A stretch of 64,000 nucleotides of DNA from Mesodorylaimus sp. YZB2_4. Taxonomy: Eukaryota; Nematoda; Enoplea; Dorylaimida; Dorylaimidae. The notes below the pieces were generated by a model, which was not told the DNA's origin, ran no database searches, and worked only from the letters and a program-made list of their open reading frames with translations. Made by a program: the position numbers and the translations under genes. Below are positions 21,242 through 32,128 of the stretch, one piece after another. Numbering within the stretch: the stretch's first letter is position 1; the number at the start of each line of letters is the position of its first letter. Location: NCBI GenBank assembly GCA_030248295.1, contig JASANH010000053.1:124001-188000 (forward strand), in the 5' to 3' direction.

Positions 21242-24200
21242 ATGAAGTTGTTCGACGAGATGCAGTACATAATTTCAGAATTCGTGGACACTTCGACTGT
21301 GCACGGGGTCCGTGAAACCTACAAACCACATCCACTTGCAACAAGGGTCGTCTGGACTTTTATCTTATGTTGTTGTTTCGGCGTTTGTTGTTTAGAAATG
21401 TTTAGAGTTTATGATGATTTTAAAAGTAATCCTACAGTAATCCAAATCGTACCGTTCAAACCATCCAAATATCCTTATCCTTTGGTTCGATATTGCCCGA
21501 AAGCATGGCTTAATTTATCAAAAGTACGTGAATTTGAAGTCGATGAATACATTTTAATTTATTCCTTATCACTATTGCATCAAATTGTAATTCCTGAGCA
21601 TAAAATTAACAATTATTATAATCAATCGATATTTGAACTCGAAATTCAGACTTTAAATTTTCTTGAGCAGCATTCGTGGACCAGCTACTTCGACATGTTT
21701 CTAGCACTTGCGAAAGATCCGGACGAGATAGTACAATGCAGTCAATGTAAAACAAAATCAGCTAAGCCAGTGCCGACTTCGATCGGAGTATGCTACGATT
21801 TGGAATTTATTGATTTTCCGTGGGATACTCGTTATTATGCTGATCAAGCGTGCGTCGGTTTTACCACTTTCCCGCATGAAAATGTGACCGAGGTTTGTAC
21901 GCTAATCATAATGACTGCTTCTTTGCGTCAGCTCTGCAAGTCTACTGTGCTGGCTTCATGCAGACACCCATAATCTGTCCGGGGGGGGGGGGCGCGATTT
22001 CCTTCGACTTTTGAGTAATGACCGAGGAGACTTGCATAAATTCTAAAATTTTTCCTATAGATAAGACACTTTTACTTTAAATCAGCTATTGTCAATTTCA
22101 GTTTCAGTTTTTGACATTTTCAGAAATCAACCATTCCTCATATTGCAGAAATTTCATGCAAAATATCAAAAGGCGTTTGAAATTGAATCCGTATTTCTGT
22201 ATTTGTCTACTAAATTCCAAGTTTTGATACTGACAACGACTACAAAATACAAGAATTGGCCGAGGCAGGGGCATGTCGTCCTTGTGCTAATGTACTGTAG
22301 TCAGCCTTCCGTTCAATTTTCATTGTCAACTGCACTACTGATTTTGAGCTACGAAAAGGTGCCTATCTAAGGAAAACTTGTTTTTGGCGATGCTTTATCA
22401 GAAACTCTGAGGGGCGCATTCGAGAGGTAGATACTCAATAAAATGTTCACAGACGATTTTCTGAATTCACTGTTTCCATAACACGCGCTGCGCAGTAGTC
22501 GGCCTTTAAAGTTATATAAATTTAGAAAATGCAACTCTTTGTTCTTTTGATTTGTGTCTTGTCAGCATTCAACTGCCTCCTGGGTTTTCACCCATCCTGC
22601 TCGTTCCAGAGGATCGATTTAAGCCATTTTCCCGCGGGCTAGGGTGCTTGTTACTTGATCCTATCTTGCCAGCGACTAGGAGAAATCCGGGATGCATGCC
22701 GGGCAAGAGCGCATGCAGTCGCTACTTCGCGATGTTTGCGGTCCCATGCCCAGTCCGCCCCGTGAAGGAACCAGATACCAGAGCCACGAATCTGAGGCCG
22801 CGGTCGCACTAGGGCAGAGAAGAATTCTGAACCTATTTTTCCTTTATTTCTTGCGGTCGCACTAGAGGTAGAAAACAAATTTGAGTTCTAGTGCGACCTG
22901 CCCTCTATTTTCGCTGAAATATACCGAGAACAATTCTGATGCGAGGGTTGCACCATGGGTGAGCGGCAATATGGATGAGTGACACCGGGTGATTGACTGT
23001 GCATAATATGGACCCAGGTCAGCGTGGCTTAAGTGAGCGACACCATGGACGAGCGACAGCCACTAAGAAAAACTTACAGTAGGATACGGAGATTCGAGTA
23101 TGATGCGCAGGCACGTAAGTTTTTAGGAAAAGAAAGAATGACCATCCGAAACTTCTGATCGGGTTGTGATCTTAAGTGTCGGATGGTCCTTTGTTCTCTA
23201 ATCCCGTGGTGTCTGCAATAACCAATTGCAGGCTAACAGCTAACAATCGGGCAATTCGTCTTCGCTCACTCTGTAGTGTGGTGTGCTCAGTATTCGTGTC
23301 GATGTCATTTGTCTGCTCATCATAAAGGGGCAGTAACATTTTTAATAATATGGCTCAGTTGCCATACAGTATTCTGGAAAATTGTTTATGACTCAGTCAA
23401 AAGAAGCAGACTGCATATTGCTTCATACATGAGTCGCAAGGCTGTACAGTACACGTAAAGTACTGTACTTTCAGGAAAAACTTTTCCCTACGCCTTTGCC
23501 AATAAACCTACTCCCTCCCACTCCAGCTTCAACTATCTGGACGTACCATGCTTTCGTCAAGTTACATACCTATCATAGTTTCAGCAGATCAAGAAACATA
23601 CCGTGCGAGCTTGCCGTTTTAGGATAACCATTTCGACCTATACGATACCATATTTGCCACAGACGTGATTTACATGGGCGAACATCGCTCAGACTTCTTT
23701 GGATGGGATCCATTTTTCCTGAATCCAGGGCGCGTACATTCGATTGAATTGAAACCAACGCACAAAAAGCGATTGGCAACAGGCAACGCCAGTTCATGCA
23801 TTGGCAATCCACCGCCATCATATTCGGATAAAATGTGCAGCAGCGAGTGTGCCGAACTAATATTAGGACCCAAATGCTGGCGGAGCATTCATCTGGGTCA
23901 TATCGACACGCAGTTGAAACCAGCAGATCTGCCGTGGTGCTCTTCATTATTTTTTAGTCATACGCCACAAATAAGGACCTGCGAAACCAAACATTTACCC
24001 GAAGTTCGCAAATGCGCCGCAAAGAAATGCTTGAGCCCGTGCGAAATTTGGGAATACGATAAATCAGTGCAACTGGAACCGTATTGCCGGTTGAACGAGT
24101 CGGGTATTGATGAGGCACTGGATATGGGTGGGCACAGAGTGGAATTTATTTATATGGGCGCCGAAGGCACTCTTGTGGAAGAAGTAGCCATAGTTAATGC

Positions 24201-24333
24201 TAATATTTTTATTAGCAATATGGGATGCCAGCTAGGTTTGTGGTTTGGTGGCAGCGCGGTCTCTATGTGGCAAATTGTTCTCTTGGGAATGAAAATGGTG
24301 AGTCATTTCACCAACAGAGAAATGAAAGAGTGA
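21242..24333 (+). CDS. DEG/ENaC sodium channel subunit, two exons
   Basis: Exons 21242-21892 and 23623-24333 (donor GAG|GTTTGT, acceptor GTTTTAG) join in phase 0 to 453 residues, close to its 464-residue paralogue at 25692-27086. The same TIHG/TVHG motif (His21-Gly22, the gating His-Gly of the family) precedes TM1 (about 36-54). The extracellular loop holds the family Cys pairs (RYCPKAW, CSQC, SSCIGN, CSSECAE, CLSPC). The pre-pore NMG and the selectivity triplet G-G-S lie in TM2, near residues 420-445. The product is a trimeric plasma-membrane cation channel subunit; gating stimulus unknown. The 1.73-kb intron is much longer than others here and contains a 12-G run and a small signal-peptide-like ORF. 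It converges on the paralogue across 1.36 kb of repeats. Confidence 0.85.
22529..22642 (+). CDS. Possible 37-residue secreted peptide in DEG/ENaC intron
   Basis: ATG at 22529 opens a 37-codon frame whose first 19 residues form a clear signal-peptide-like core (MQLFVLLICVLSAFNCLLG), followed by a short tail with one Cys and a TAG. A TATATAAA word lies about 10-20 bp before the ATG, too close for a standard TATA-to-TSS spacing unless the leader is spliced. It could be a first exon, a genuine small peptide or chance. Confidence 0.25.
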   Translation: MQLFVLLICVLSAFNCLLGFHPSCSFQRIDLSHFPAG

Positions 24334-25691
24334 AAAATGTTTTGTGTCTATGTCGGTATTCTAATTGTTCGACAATGTCTTCTTCGGATAAGTCCCCCTA
24401 GACTTCCATTGTATTATTAGCCCATGGAATTCTTATGAAATGTATGCGAATTATGCTGAAATGGGAGCACTGGCATTTACAATGGCATTTAAATGATTTG
24501 CATGCACTTTGACCTTTGGGCCGGTGTCATTGGTTGGAAAGAGACCATTGTGGCCGTTGAGATATAGCAACATGTGCGACGGAGATAGGGGTAGGATCAG
24601 TCAGAGCCAGAAAGAATAAAAAGGGTAAATGGACGGTGGTTAAAGATAAAAGGTAGTTTTTACACTTTCCTTCTCGAGCTCTTCTGCTAGCCGCGAACAG
24701 GCAAATGCGTCTCCCGCAACTGTGAGTGACGAGTATTTTAGAGGATTGTGTCTCGATTCAGCGAGTGTCTCGAATCCGCGAGTGTCCCATATCCGTGAGT
24801 GCACGAGTGGCAAGCGCACACGCGCGCAGGTACAAAAACACTTTACCTATGTAATGCTCGTTAACACTTGTGAAGAGTTTATAAAGTGAATGTTGCGCTT
24901 GTTGCTTGCCGTAGAAGTCAGGGGGCGCTAATGCGGATGAGAACATGAGCAAATGTGTGGTGAAGCGCACCCATGATAACTTCGAAGTGGGCGTAATTGA
25001 ACATTTAGTGTCTAGGGTAGAAGGCACAAAACTCGTTTTTACTCTTCAATTTTTTCTGTTAGTGAACTGATTCACCCTTACACAGCTATCGTGGTCCAAA
25101 CGTGTGGTGAAGTGCCATGATATGTAGCTTTACACTGCTAAGTGATTAAAATTGTTTTGCCTACGCTTAGCTAGCGAGCAGTCAAACCTCATAAGCTAGG
25201 CTGTGAGGGATGAGCGCTCGCAGCAGTGTCCCTCTGTGCGTGCGTCCACTAGGAGCACCTCCACAGGAGGGCATCCGAAAGTGGGCAGCGAATTCCTCGA
25301 CCAATGGTGGGTGGCCTGTTTTCTTTGAGAATATACACGCCCTCCACGTTACCGCATAGGCCGCGTGTACATTCCCAAAGAAAAAAGATAGTTTAGCCGA
25401 CTGGCAGTACAACCTTGCAAAGCAAGGCTGAGGGGAGGGGGAAGGGGGCCAGCGCAGACAGTAGCGCGTTCGTCTGCGCGATTCTACTGGAGCGCCTCCA
25501 TGCGAGGATCATGGACTGGCCACTGTGGGTGGGCTGTGAAGATGTCTGAGTCCAACAACCGAGCCTGCCCTTATTTGGCTTCCGTCTGTCAGAGAGCTTT
25601 CGGGCTTGCGATTGAACATTCTAAGCCTTATCGAATTCGTTTTCGCACCACTCGTCTTCAAGACACCTGCGTTCTGTATCCTGTCGTATAT
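24334..25691. repeat. Repeat-rich spacer between convergent DEG/ENaC genes
   Basis: Short GCGAGTGTCTCGAATC-type tandem words lie at 24758-24805. Pieces of a dispersed repeat lie at 25200-25400 and 25490-25600: they share CCACTAGGAGCACCTCC with 8220-8245, and the CCGCATAGK...TTCCCAAAGAAAA word with 28540-28575. No gene seen. Confidence 0.5.
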
Positions 25692-27086
25692 TTATGCAAA
25701 TCCTAGCCGCTTCAGACACAAATTCACAATACATTCCATCAGTTGCCATAGTGAAAGCGCACTCGCCCCCGCCACCAAACCCATCATCCCACCCACATTG
25801 CTAATAGCTGTACTCAATGTGTGCCTGCGGACTTCTTCCACTTGTGGCACCCCACGTTTAAGCCTGTAAAAAAAGGTGACATGCGTGACATTGTAGCCTT
25901 CGTATCCTTTCCTGCTCGGCAAACCATGACGATGCCAAACGAAAAACTCAGCAGCTGTCATTTTGGTCACATTTGGCGGGACCACCAAATTCCATGCTTG
26001 GCTAGTCTCACTGACCAGGACATCGTATTTCCATTGCTGGCAGTCCGTATAGCAACTGTTCATACATTTCATCAATTCATTCAAATGCTGGACCTCGCAT
26101 TCGTTTTGTTTAATTTCTTTCTCCTGGTCGTATTCTTCATTCAAGGACGAGTACCAGGGTAAAGGTTGTTTTCCCTTCTTCTCAAATGACAGCCCATAGT
26201 GCATGTAGCCCCAGCATCGCCATCCATATAACCATTCTCGACAATTCGATAAACACATTTCATACGATCTAATTTTTGAGTTTCGGCTCAAATTTTCCAA
26301 ACACAACCGATTTCCAGTATTTGGTAATCCGATATTGATTTCTGGTTGGATATTTATCGTGTAAGAGCTGTTATAACTGAGAAAAAGTGGATCATAACCA
26401 AAAAAATCACTCGGATGCACATTAATATAGAGTACATGTGAAACATAGGACGCATCGTACATATTATTCGGATTAACATGCTCGGAATAATGTTCTAGGG
26501 GTGGATAGTACACCAATTTATAATCAGCTGCTAGATCAACGATATCGGAGGAAACAAATTTTCTGTACTGAAAATCGTAACATACTCCATGCAAGGTTAA
26601 TACAAGCCACTCTTTCTTGCATCCAGAGCAGTCAAATAATTCCCCAATGTCGTAAGCCATCCTTAAATAAACGTCTTTCAAATCTGAAATATTATTTACT
26701 TTTCTAAATTTTTTTAATTCTGACTCAGCTTTTGATATATTAGCAACTCCAACGTTTAGGCGAACGCCATGCAACAAGGACAGTGCATAAATAAATGCGT
26801 CTGTAGACATGTTATATTCAATTAATCGACTAGCATTGACCCAGTCTCGAGGACAAAATCGAACCAAAGGAAACTGGTAACTGTTTTGCTTATATGGTGA
26901 CATGAGGGACATGGTCGGGGCGTTCTTGATTTCGCGGAGTATAGATGCTATGGACAATGGAATACAGCACACTGCTCCAATTAAAGTAAGGGTCCAAAAT
27001 ATTTTGTTAACGATGGATTTAGATTTGACCAAGTCATTAACACCGTGAATGGTCGCTTTGGCAGCGTAATCATTTATTGTGTCCAT
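25692..27086 (-). CDS. DEG/ENaC sodium channel subunit, single exon
   Basis: One intronless frame of 464 residues from ATG at 27086. Ordered features: the His-Gly motif at 14-15 (ATIHGV), TM1 about 27-48, a large extracellular loop with paired Cys (FDCSGCKK, CLENL, CLSNCREW, CWGYM, CMNSCYTDC), the pre-pore SNVGG, and TM2 near 425-450 with the selectivity triplet G-A-S and the WQL motif after it. Many N-x-S/T sequons fit an extracellular loop. Known: DEG/ENaC proteins form trimeric Na+ channels gated by force, acid or peptides. The paralogue at 21242-24333 has an intron near the middle, whereas this copy has none, so either intron loss or a retro-copied origin is possible. No disabling lesion is seen. 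Confidence 0.9.
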   Translation of the reverse strand: MDTINDYAAKATIHGVNDLVKSKSIVNKIFWTLTLIGAVCCIPLSIASILREIKNAPTMSLMSPYKQNSYQFPLVRFCPRDWVNASRLIEYNMSTDAFIYALSLLHGVRLNVGVANISKAESELKKFRKVNNISDLKDVYLRMAYDIGELFDCSGCKKEWLVLTLHGVCYDFQYRKFVSSDIVDLAADYKLVYYPPLEHYSEHVNPNNMYDASYVSHVLYINVHPSDFFGYDPLFLSYNSSYTINIQPEINIGLPNTGNRLCLENLSRNSKIRSYEMCLSNCREWLYGWRCWGYMHYGLSFEKKGKQPLPWYSSLNEEYDQEKEIKQNECEVQHLNELMKCMNSCYTDCQQWKYDVLVSETSQAWNLVVPPNVTKMTAAEFFVWHRHGLPSRKGYEGYNVTHVTFFYRLKRGVPQVEEVRRHTLSTAISNVGGMMGLVAGASALSLWQLMECIVNLCLKRLGFA

Positions 27087-28500
27087 TTTCGACTAAGGGC
27101 GAATCGAAAATTTTCAGCCCAGACTTTGATCCAGAAAGTCAGAGAAGAAATATTGTTGAACAGTCACTGAAATCATCTACACAAATTAAAGGTCTCATTC
27201 TAGGCTAGTGTGTTACACGGGATATGGCTGGTATCACCTCGCATCGGGCCTTGCTAGTTCTGAATCTGGTGCTCACGAGACGTGCCAACTAAAACGACAT
27301 TAGGCACACCCGAGCACACTTATCGACGCACTAATTAAAAACTCGCACTCTTATATTCTTATTGCAAATAAGGAATCCTTGGTGAAACATGATCGAAACA
27401 AATTCAACTATTTCTGAGCAGATAGCAGCATTTCATACTTGCCGTACATATTGTCAGTTAGAAGGACACTTCGTACTGTACAAGTGTCTACGTGGTGGAC
27501 GTTCGATGATGTACTGTAGGTTTAGGCAAATACAGTTGCATTGGGTTTGAAAAAAGTTCTGAACTTGCTTTCTTGCACCAATCGACCCATCATTGCAACC
27601 TGTTGACCAAGTTGGTCTTTGTTTTCCATCCTAGTTATGGCCTGCCTATAACCTGTTTTTTTAGGAATGTACTAACGTTGATACAGTTTTGGAAAAAAGA
27701 TTCAGTTTCAGTTTCAGTTGAGCTAGCTGAATCCCCGAATAGATTCAGTTTCAGTTACGGCGAACGAACTTTAATATGACTGATTTCAAAAGAGAAATCG
27801 AACTGCAGGCTATCGAATCCGTATTTGCAGTAGTCGCAATAATCTCAAAAGATTCAGTCAACTGAATTGAACTGAATGATTCAGTTTTTCCTTAAAAAGC
27901 ATTTTGCATCTAGATGTGAACACTTGAAGAGAACGATCTCCACTTTTCTTCATTCAAATAACTACTCTTCCGCATTTCAGGCTCAACTCATTGGTTGGCA
28001 AAGCTTTCTAAGATCAAGAAGATGTAACTCAAATACTGTTTGTAATAAAATGATTGAAATTGAAGAAAGCTTTTTTCATGTACTGTAAGTACTTTTATTT
28101 TAATTTAATTATACCGACTGCTTTTTAACTTGGACCTCGCCCAGCTTATAACTCTCTCACTCGGCGCTAGCCTGCGGGAAATGATGAAGTACTACAATAT
28201 TCGTGAAGATTTTATAACTTCTCTCTACATTTAGGCCAAAATTAGAATGGATCATTTTTACGATAACTAGCGTTTTAAGGATAAGAAAATACACCTCCAT
28301 CTCGCGATTAAGATCATTCGAACCAGCAATTCGTCTAGCTGCGTTTCGTTTCTCTTTGAGATCTGCACGAACATCCGCATACAGACTACTAGTTTTCAAA
28401 AGCGTTGAAACTCGAAAACTGAATTTAACTGATTCTAAAAAGATTCAGTTACACTTAACTTCAGTTTTGGCGAGGAGATTCAGTTTCAGTTGCAGTTACA
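27087..28500. repeat. Intergenic, with TTCAGTT-rich degenerate repeat
   Basis: Words of the type GATTCAGTTTCAGTT recur at 27700-27900 and 28395-28505, with ACTGAAT in the reverse sense between them. No gene recognised; small open frames lack features. Two TACTGTA heptamers lie close together near 27470 and 27510. Confidence 0.5.
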
Positions 28501-29347
28501 CTTAACTGTAACAACGCTAGAATGTACACACCAGCCACATTGCCGCATAGTGCGGCGTGCACGTTCCCAAAGAAAACAGATAGTAGTTTGGTTCTGGACA
28601 TTCCGTTCTATCGCCTGCTCCTCTTTTTCCTGGCATTCTGTTCTGCATATGTTGATCCGCTGTGTACTGTAGACCAGGGCGCAGTTTTCCGCATTCTTTA
28701 TGGCACACCCGATGCGTCAAATCATGGTTCGTTTCGCTGGCCAATCGAAGCACACACCGTTGGTCATTTTCTTTTTCTAATTCAGCTTCTCTAGTTTTTT
28801 GGTGTAGAGTGACTGCAGTAATATTCTGCCTTCGTCACGCAGCCAGGTGGTCTTATCTTTGGTTGGACAACGCCAATGTCTTGCGCCCTGTCCAATACAG
28901 TGAAACTTTCGGACTTTAGTCAGACCTGGTATGTCGCACTGTTTCGCATATTTTCCTCCCTGTAACATTCTTCTAGTGCACAGATGTCTTTATTGCACAT
29001 CCGCACGGGACCAACTTCTATGCATTAACTAACTGCATGCAAGAGAGGCCGCCATGCGAATATACCTGATGTACGTGGGTGATGCGCGAATGGCGCATGT
29101 AGGAAAAGGCCTATCGGAAGTTCCATTGATAACAGTGGCACATCTTCTAATAGCATGGTAACAAACGAAACAAAAACTGGTGCACAAGAGGGTGCATCTT
29201 GAGTCAAGGTTTGACTAGGCTGCACACTAAACGACTCGCAAATTACCTAACCAATCGCCCCTCTTACGTCACCATCACTCCAATCTGTTTTCGTACAAGG
29301 GTGTATTTGTTCCTCTCACCCTAGTTCATGTTCATGTTCATGTTTTT
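28501..29347. other. Intergenic, no gene seen
   Basis: A short repeat piece at 28525-28580 is shared with 25345-25390. Open frames here overlap on both strands and show no domain. Confidence 0.4.
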
Positions 29348-29495
29348 CCACATCACCAAACGCTTATGCGCACTCGAGGGTGAAGAGACAAATTTTACAC
29401 GAGATTATTTACCGGCCCGCGAGTCGAACACTCGCCCGTGACTGCGCACCTGGCGTGAGAGGCAGACGCGTAACCCCTCAGGCCACGAGGCTGAC
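29348..29495 (-). repeat. tRNA-derived SINE, copy 2
   Basis: Inverted copy of the repeat at 9974-10123, with the same tRNA-like head (CTCACGCCAGGTGCGCAGT, CGAGTGTTCGACTCG) and body ending CGTTTGGTGATGTGG. It abuts the GCTAT repeat tail of the neighbouring LINE. Confidence 0.7.
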
Positions 29496-29497
29496 GC

Positions 29498-31521
29498 TAT
29501 GCTATGCTATGCTATATTTACTATGCCGAAAAGCTTATCAGCCCACTGAAATGGTACAGCACAAATACGAGAAAAACAGGATAAAAAAGTCTAAAAACGA
29601 AGCTTAGAAACAAAACTTTTGAATTCCTCGAAAGTACCGAAAGCGATATCACTCGGTATCACAGAATTCCATAAAGTAATAGTCGAAAACTCGAAACTCT
29701 GAGAATATGACAACGAGCGAGGTTTAGTAATTTCGAGGTGATGAGGCTTTGTTAAACGAGCACTTATACGACGACCACACATGTCCGAGTGCACAAAACG
29801 CATAGTTGGATAAATCGCATGACCATGGTAATATCGATATAGTTGAAACAGTTTATGATGGTTTCTACGATCAGATAAAAATGGCCAATTCAATGTCTCC
29901 AAGGCTGATGCGCACGGTATTGTCCAATTATTCAGAACTGCACTCACCGCAAACTTTTGTGTTTTTTCCAAGTCGTCCACTAACTTCTTTTGGATTGGAG
30001 ACCATGCAACACATCCGTAGTCCAAACGAGGGCGGACGCAACGAAGATAAACTGTCTCCAAAACTTGCGATGCGAATTTCCCAAACTTTCTACGAAAAGC
30101 ACCATTTATTCGTCTTGAAGAAGCTGCAATCTCGTAGCAATGTTGAGAGAACTGCAAATCCATTGAAAGATGCACTCCCAAATACTTCACGACATTTGTA
30201 AACTGGATCAATTTACCATTCAAAGTCAATGTTGGGAGCTTTGTCACTGAACGGCTCAATTGAAAAATACAGGTCTGAGTTTTGTCCGAATTCAGTTCGA
30301 GTCCAAGTTTCGAAATATGGTTCGCAATAAAGTCGACTGCAGGCTGGAGCCGATTCTGAATGGCCGAGGGAGATGACGAAGGAACTGCTAAAACCAAATC
30401 ATCAGCATATGCAAGTAAAAGAAAGTCAGGATAGGTCGCCTCAAAACGAATCAATAACGAGTTAATAAATGCCGTAAAAAGGATAGGACCCAGCACTGAT
30501 CCCTGCGGGACTCCAGATATCACAGGAGATGGTCTTGAAGATGATTGGCCAATCGAAACAAGCTGCGATCGATCAGATAAGTATGATGCGATCCATTTGA
30601 GTAACGTAGGAGACAATTTGTGGTCTCGTTCCAAAGACTCCAACAGTTGGAAATGAGGCACTCTATCGAACGCCTTTTTTAAATCAAAAAATACCGCACC
30701 AACTGCTCGAAATGATGGGGAATTAAGCCAGTCGTGGATCATTTGAGTTACCTGAATAATTGCTCCAGTAGTCGAGTGCCCACGACGAAATCCATGCTGC
30801 TTTGATGACAAAATAAGCCGTGGTTGCAGAAGTCAAAAAACATGCTGCTCCATTATTTTTGAGAGAATTGGAAGCAGAGAAATTGGACGATAACTGGACG
30901 GCAGCGAGCGATCACCCGATTTGGGAATCGGAATTACTTTCGCAGTTTTGAAAGCTGATGGAACAATGCCCTCTCTTAAAGATCTGTTGATCAGATTAGT
31001 AAGGGCTGGCGTGATCGATGGAGCCAAATTTCAAAGAATTGATGCCGTTAGACCATCTGACCCAGGAGCGCCCCGTAGTCGTAAAGCAGTGAGCTGCTGC
31101 CTGACAAAATACTCAGTCACAGAGTAATCAAAATAATCATCAGGGTCAGGCAGAGGCGGCCAATAGCGGGAACACGGATTCGAGTTAAAATACCCGGAGA
31201 AAACATTTTGAAGAAGGTTCGCTTTTTCCTCCTGGTCAGAGACAATTTTTCCAGTTGCATCAAACAATGGAGGAATGGACCGATTTTCTGGTTCGAATTG
31301 CCTATAAGCATTCCAGAATTCAGAAGGCGAATTCGCGTTTGGAAAGGCATTTTCGACATATTGGCGCTTACTAATGCGAACTTGTTTCTTCACTTGTTTT
31401 CGTAGCCGCTAGAACCTAGAATGATCAGATAGTAAATTTGTCGATTTCCATTTCTGGTATGCACTATTCTTTTCACGAATAAGGCGTAAAAGCTGCGACG
31501 TAAGCCATGGTGGTAGTGAAC
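29498..31521 (-). mobile_element. LINE (Jockey/CR1-like), 3' part left of Gypsy insertion
   Basis: A non-LTR retrotransposon on the minus strand. Its 3' end is marked by about four tandem copies of AGCAT at 29497-29516. The coding part runs from 31521 to 29591. At 31521 it is cut by the 5' LTR of the large Gypsy element. The sequence beyond that element (from 40374) continues the same reading frame once one GAAC duplication is discounted, so the LINE was present first. No endonuclease domain is visible on the far side, so the LINE was already 5'-truncated. Confidence 0.8.
29591..31521 (-). pseudogene. LINE reverse transcriptase with three in-frame stops
   Basis: One frame covers 31521-29591 but is broken by TAG at 31409-31411 and TGA at 31031-31033 and 30833-30835. 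Order of motifs: PPWLTSQLLRLIREKN linker after the (missing) endonuclease; YRPISLLPILSKI (RT block 2a); GFRRGHST; FFDLKKAFD (first catalytic Asp); GVPQGSVLGP; LAYADDLVLAV, the catalytic YADD box, intact; VKYLGVHL; then the C-terminal region with RLDYGCVAWSP. Typical of Jockey/CR1-type LINEs. The stops make this copy inactive. The absence of frameshifts over 1.9 kb suggests the decay is modest. Confidence 0.8.
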
Positions 31522-31886
31522 TGTAATGGTCGTAAGAGGAAGCGAAAGATAAGATAAGCCGGCATGTGTGTTTGGGCGGAGGGGCGTCGATTGTTTAGCC
31601 TCTCTGCTCATCTTCGTGTGTATTTGTTTGGGTGTTCATCCTTTAGATATGGAGTGGTCGTTGATTGACCACTCGACTAGAATGTGCGAACAGGTTTAGT
31701 GCTGACTGTACGAATGTACTTTAGTGCTCGTGGTGTGCTGCGCCTATATAAGGAGTGGTTTTGGGTGATTTGGGGGCTTTTTGGGTGATGCTCTGGCTGA
31801 GAGCGGACGAATAAACGGACTTCAAGGGAAGTTCTCTTTGGTCTTTTTCCGTAGCGGCCCTTGCTTGACAGAGAAGGGGCGTTACA
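31522..31886 (+). repeat. 5' LTR of large Gypsy element
   Basis: 365 bp beginning TGTAATGG and ending GTTACA. It includes CCTATATAAGGAG at 31742-31754, a good TATA box for the element promoter, and an AATAAA at 31810, a possible polyadenylation signal. Confidence 0.9.
31742..31754 (+). promoter_or_regulatory. TATA box in Gypsy LTR
   Basis: CCTATATAAGGAG within the 5' LTR. The AATAAA about 60 bp downstream is placed as expected for an R-region polyadenylation signal. The same pair recurs in the 3' LTR. Confidence 0.6.
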
Positions 31887-32128
31887 TTTGGCGAGCTTGG
31901 CAGGAGTGCGAGATACCCCTTGCACTTCTGGTCGGGTTGATAGTTTTATTGGACACGACTCTGGACATCAACTGCAGGTATCGGCCTGGTTGGTCAGAGC
32001 GACAATACTAGTGAAAGGTATCGCCCTTTCTAGTAACCGATTAGCTACAAGAAAGCTGACTGCAGTATCGTCTGATTTTGCTGGATTACGGCTATTTACT
32101 GTACCTAACTGACAAACACTAGGATTAG

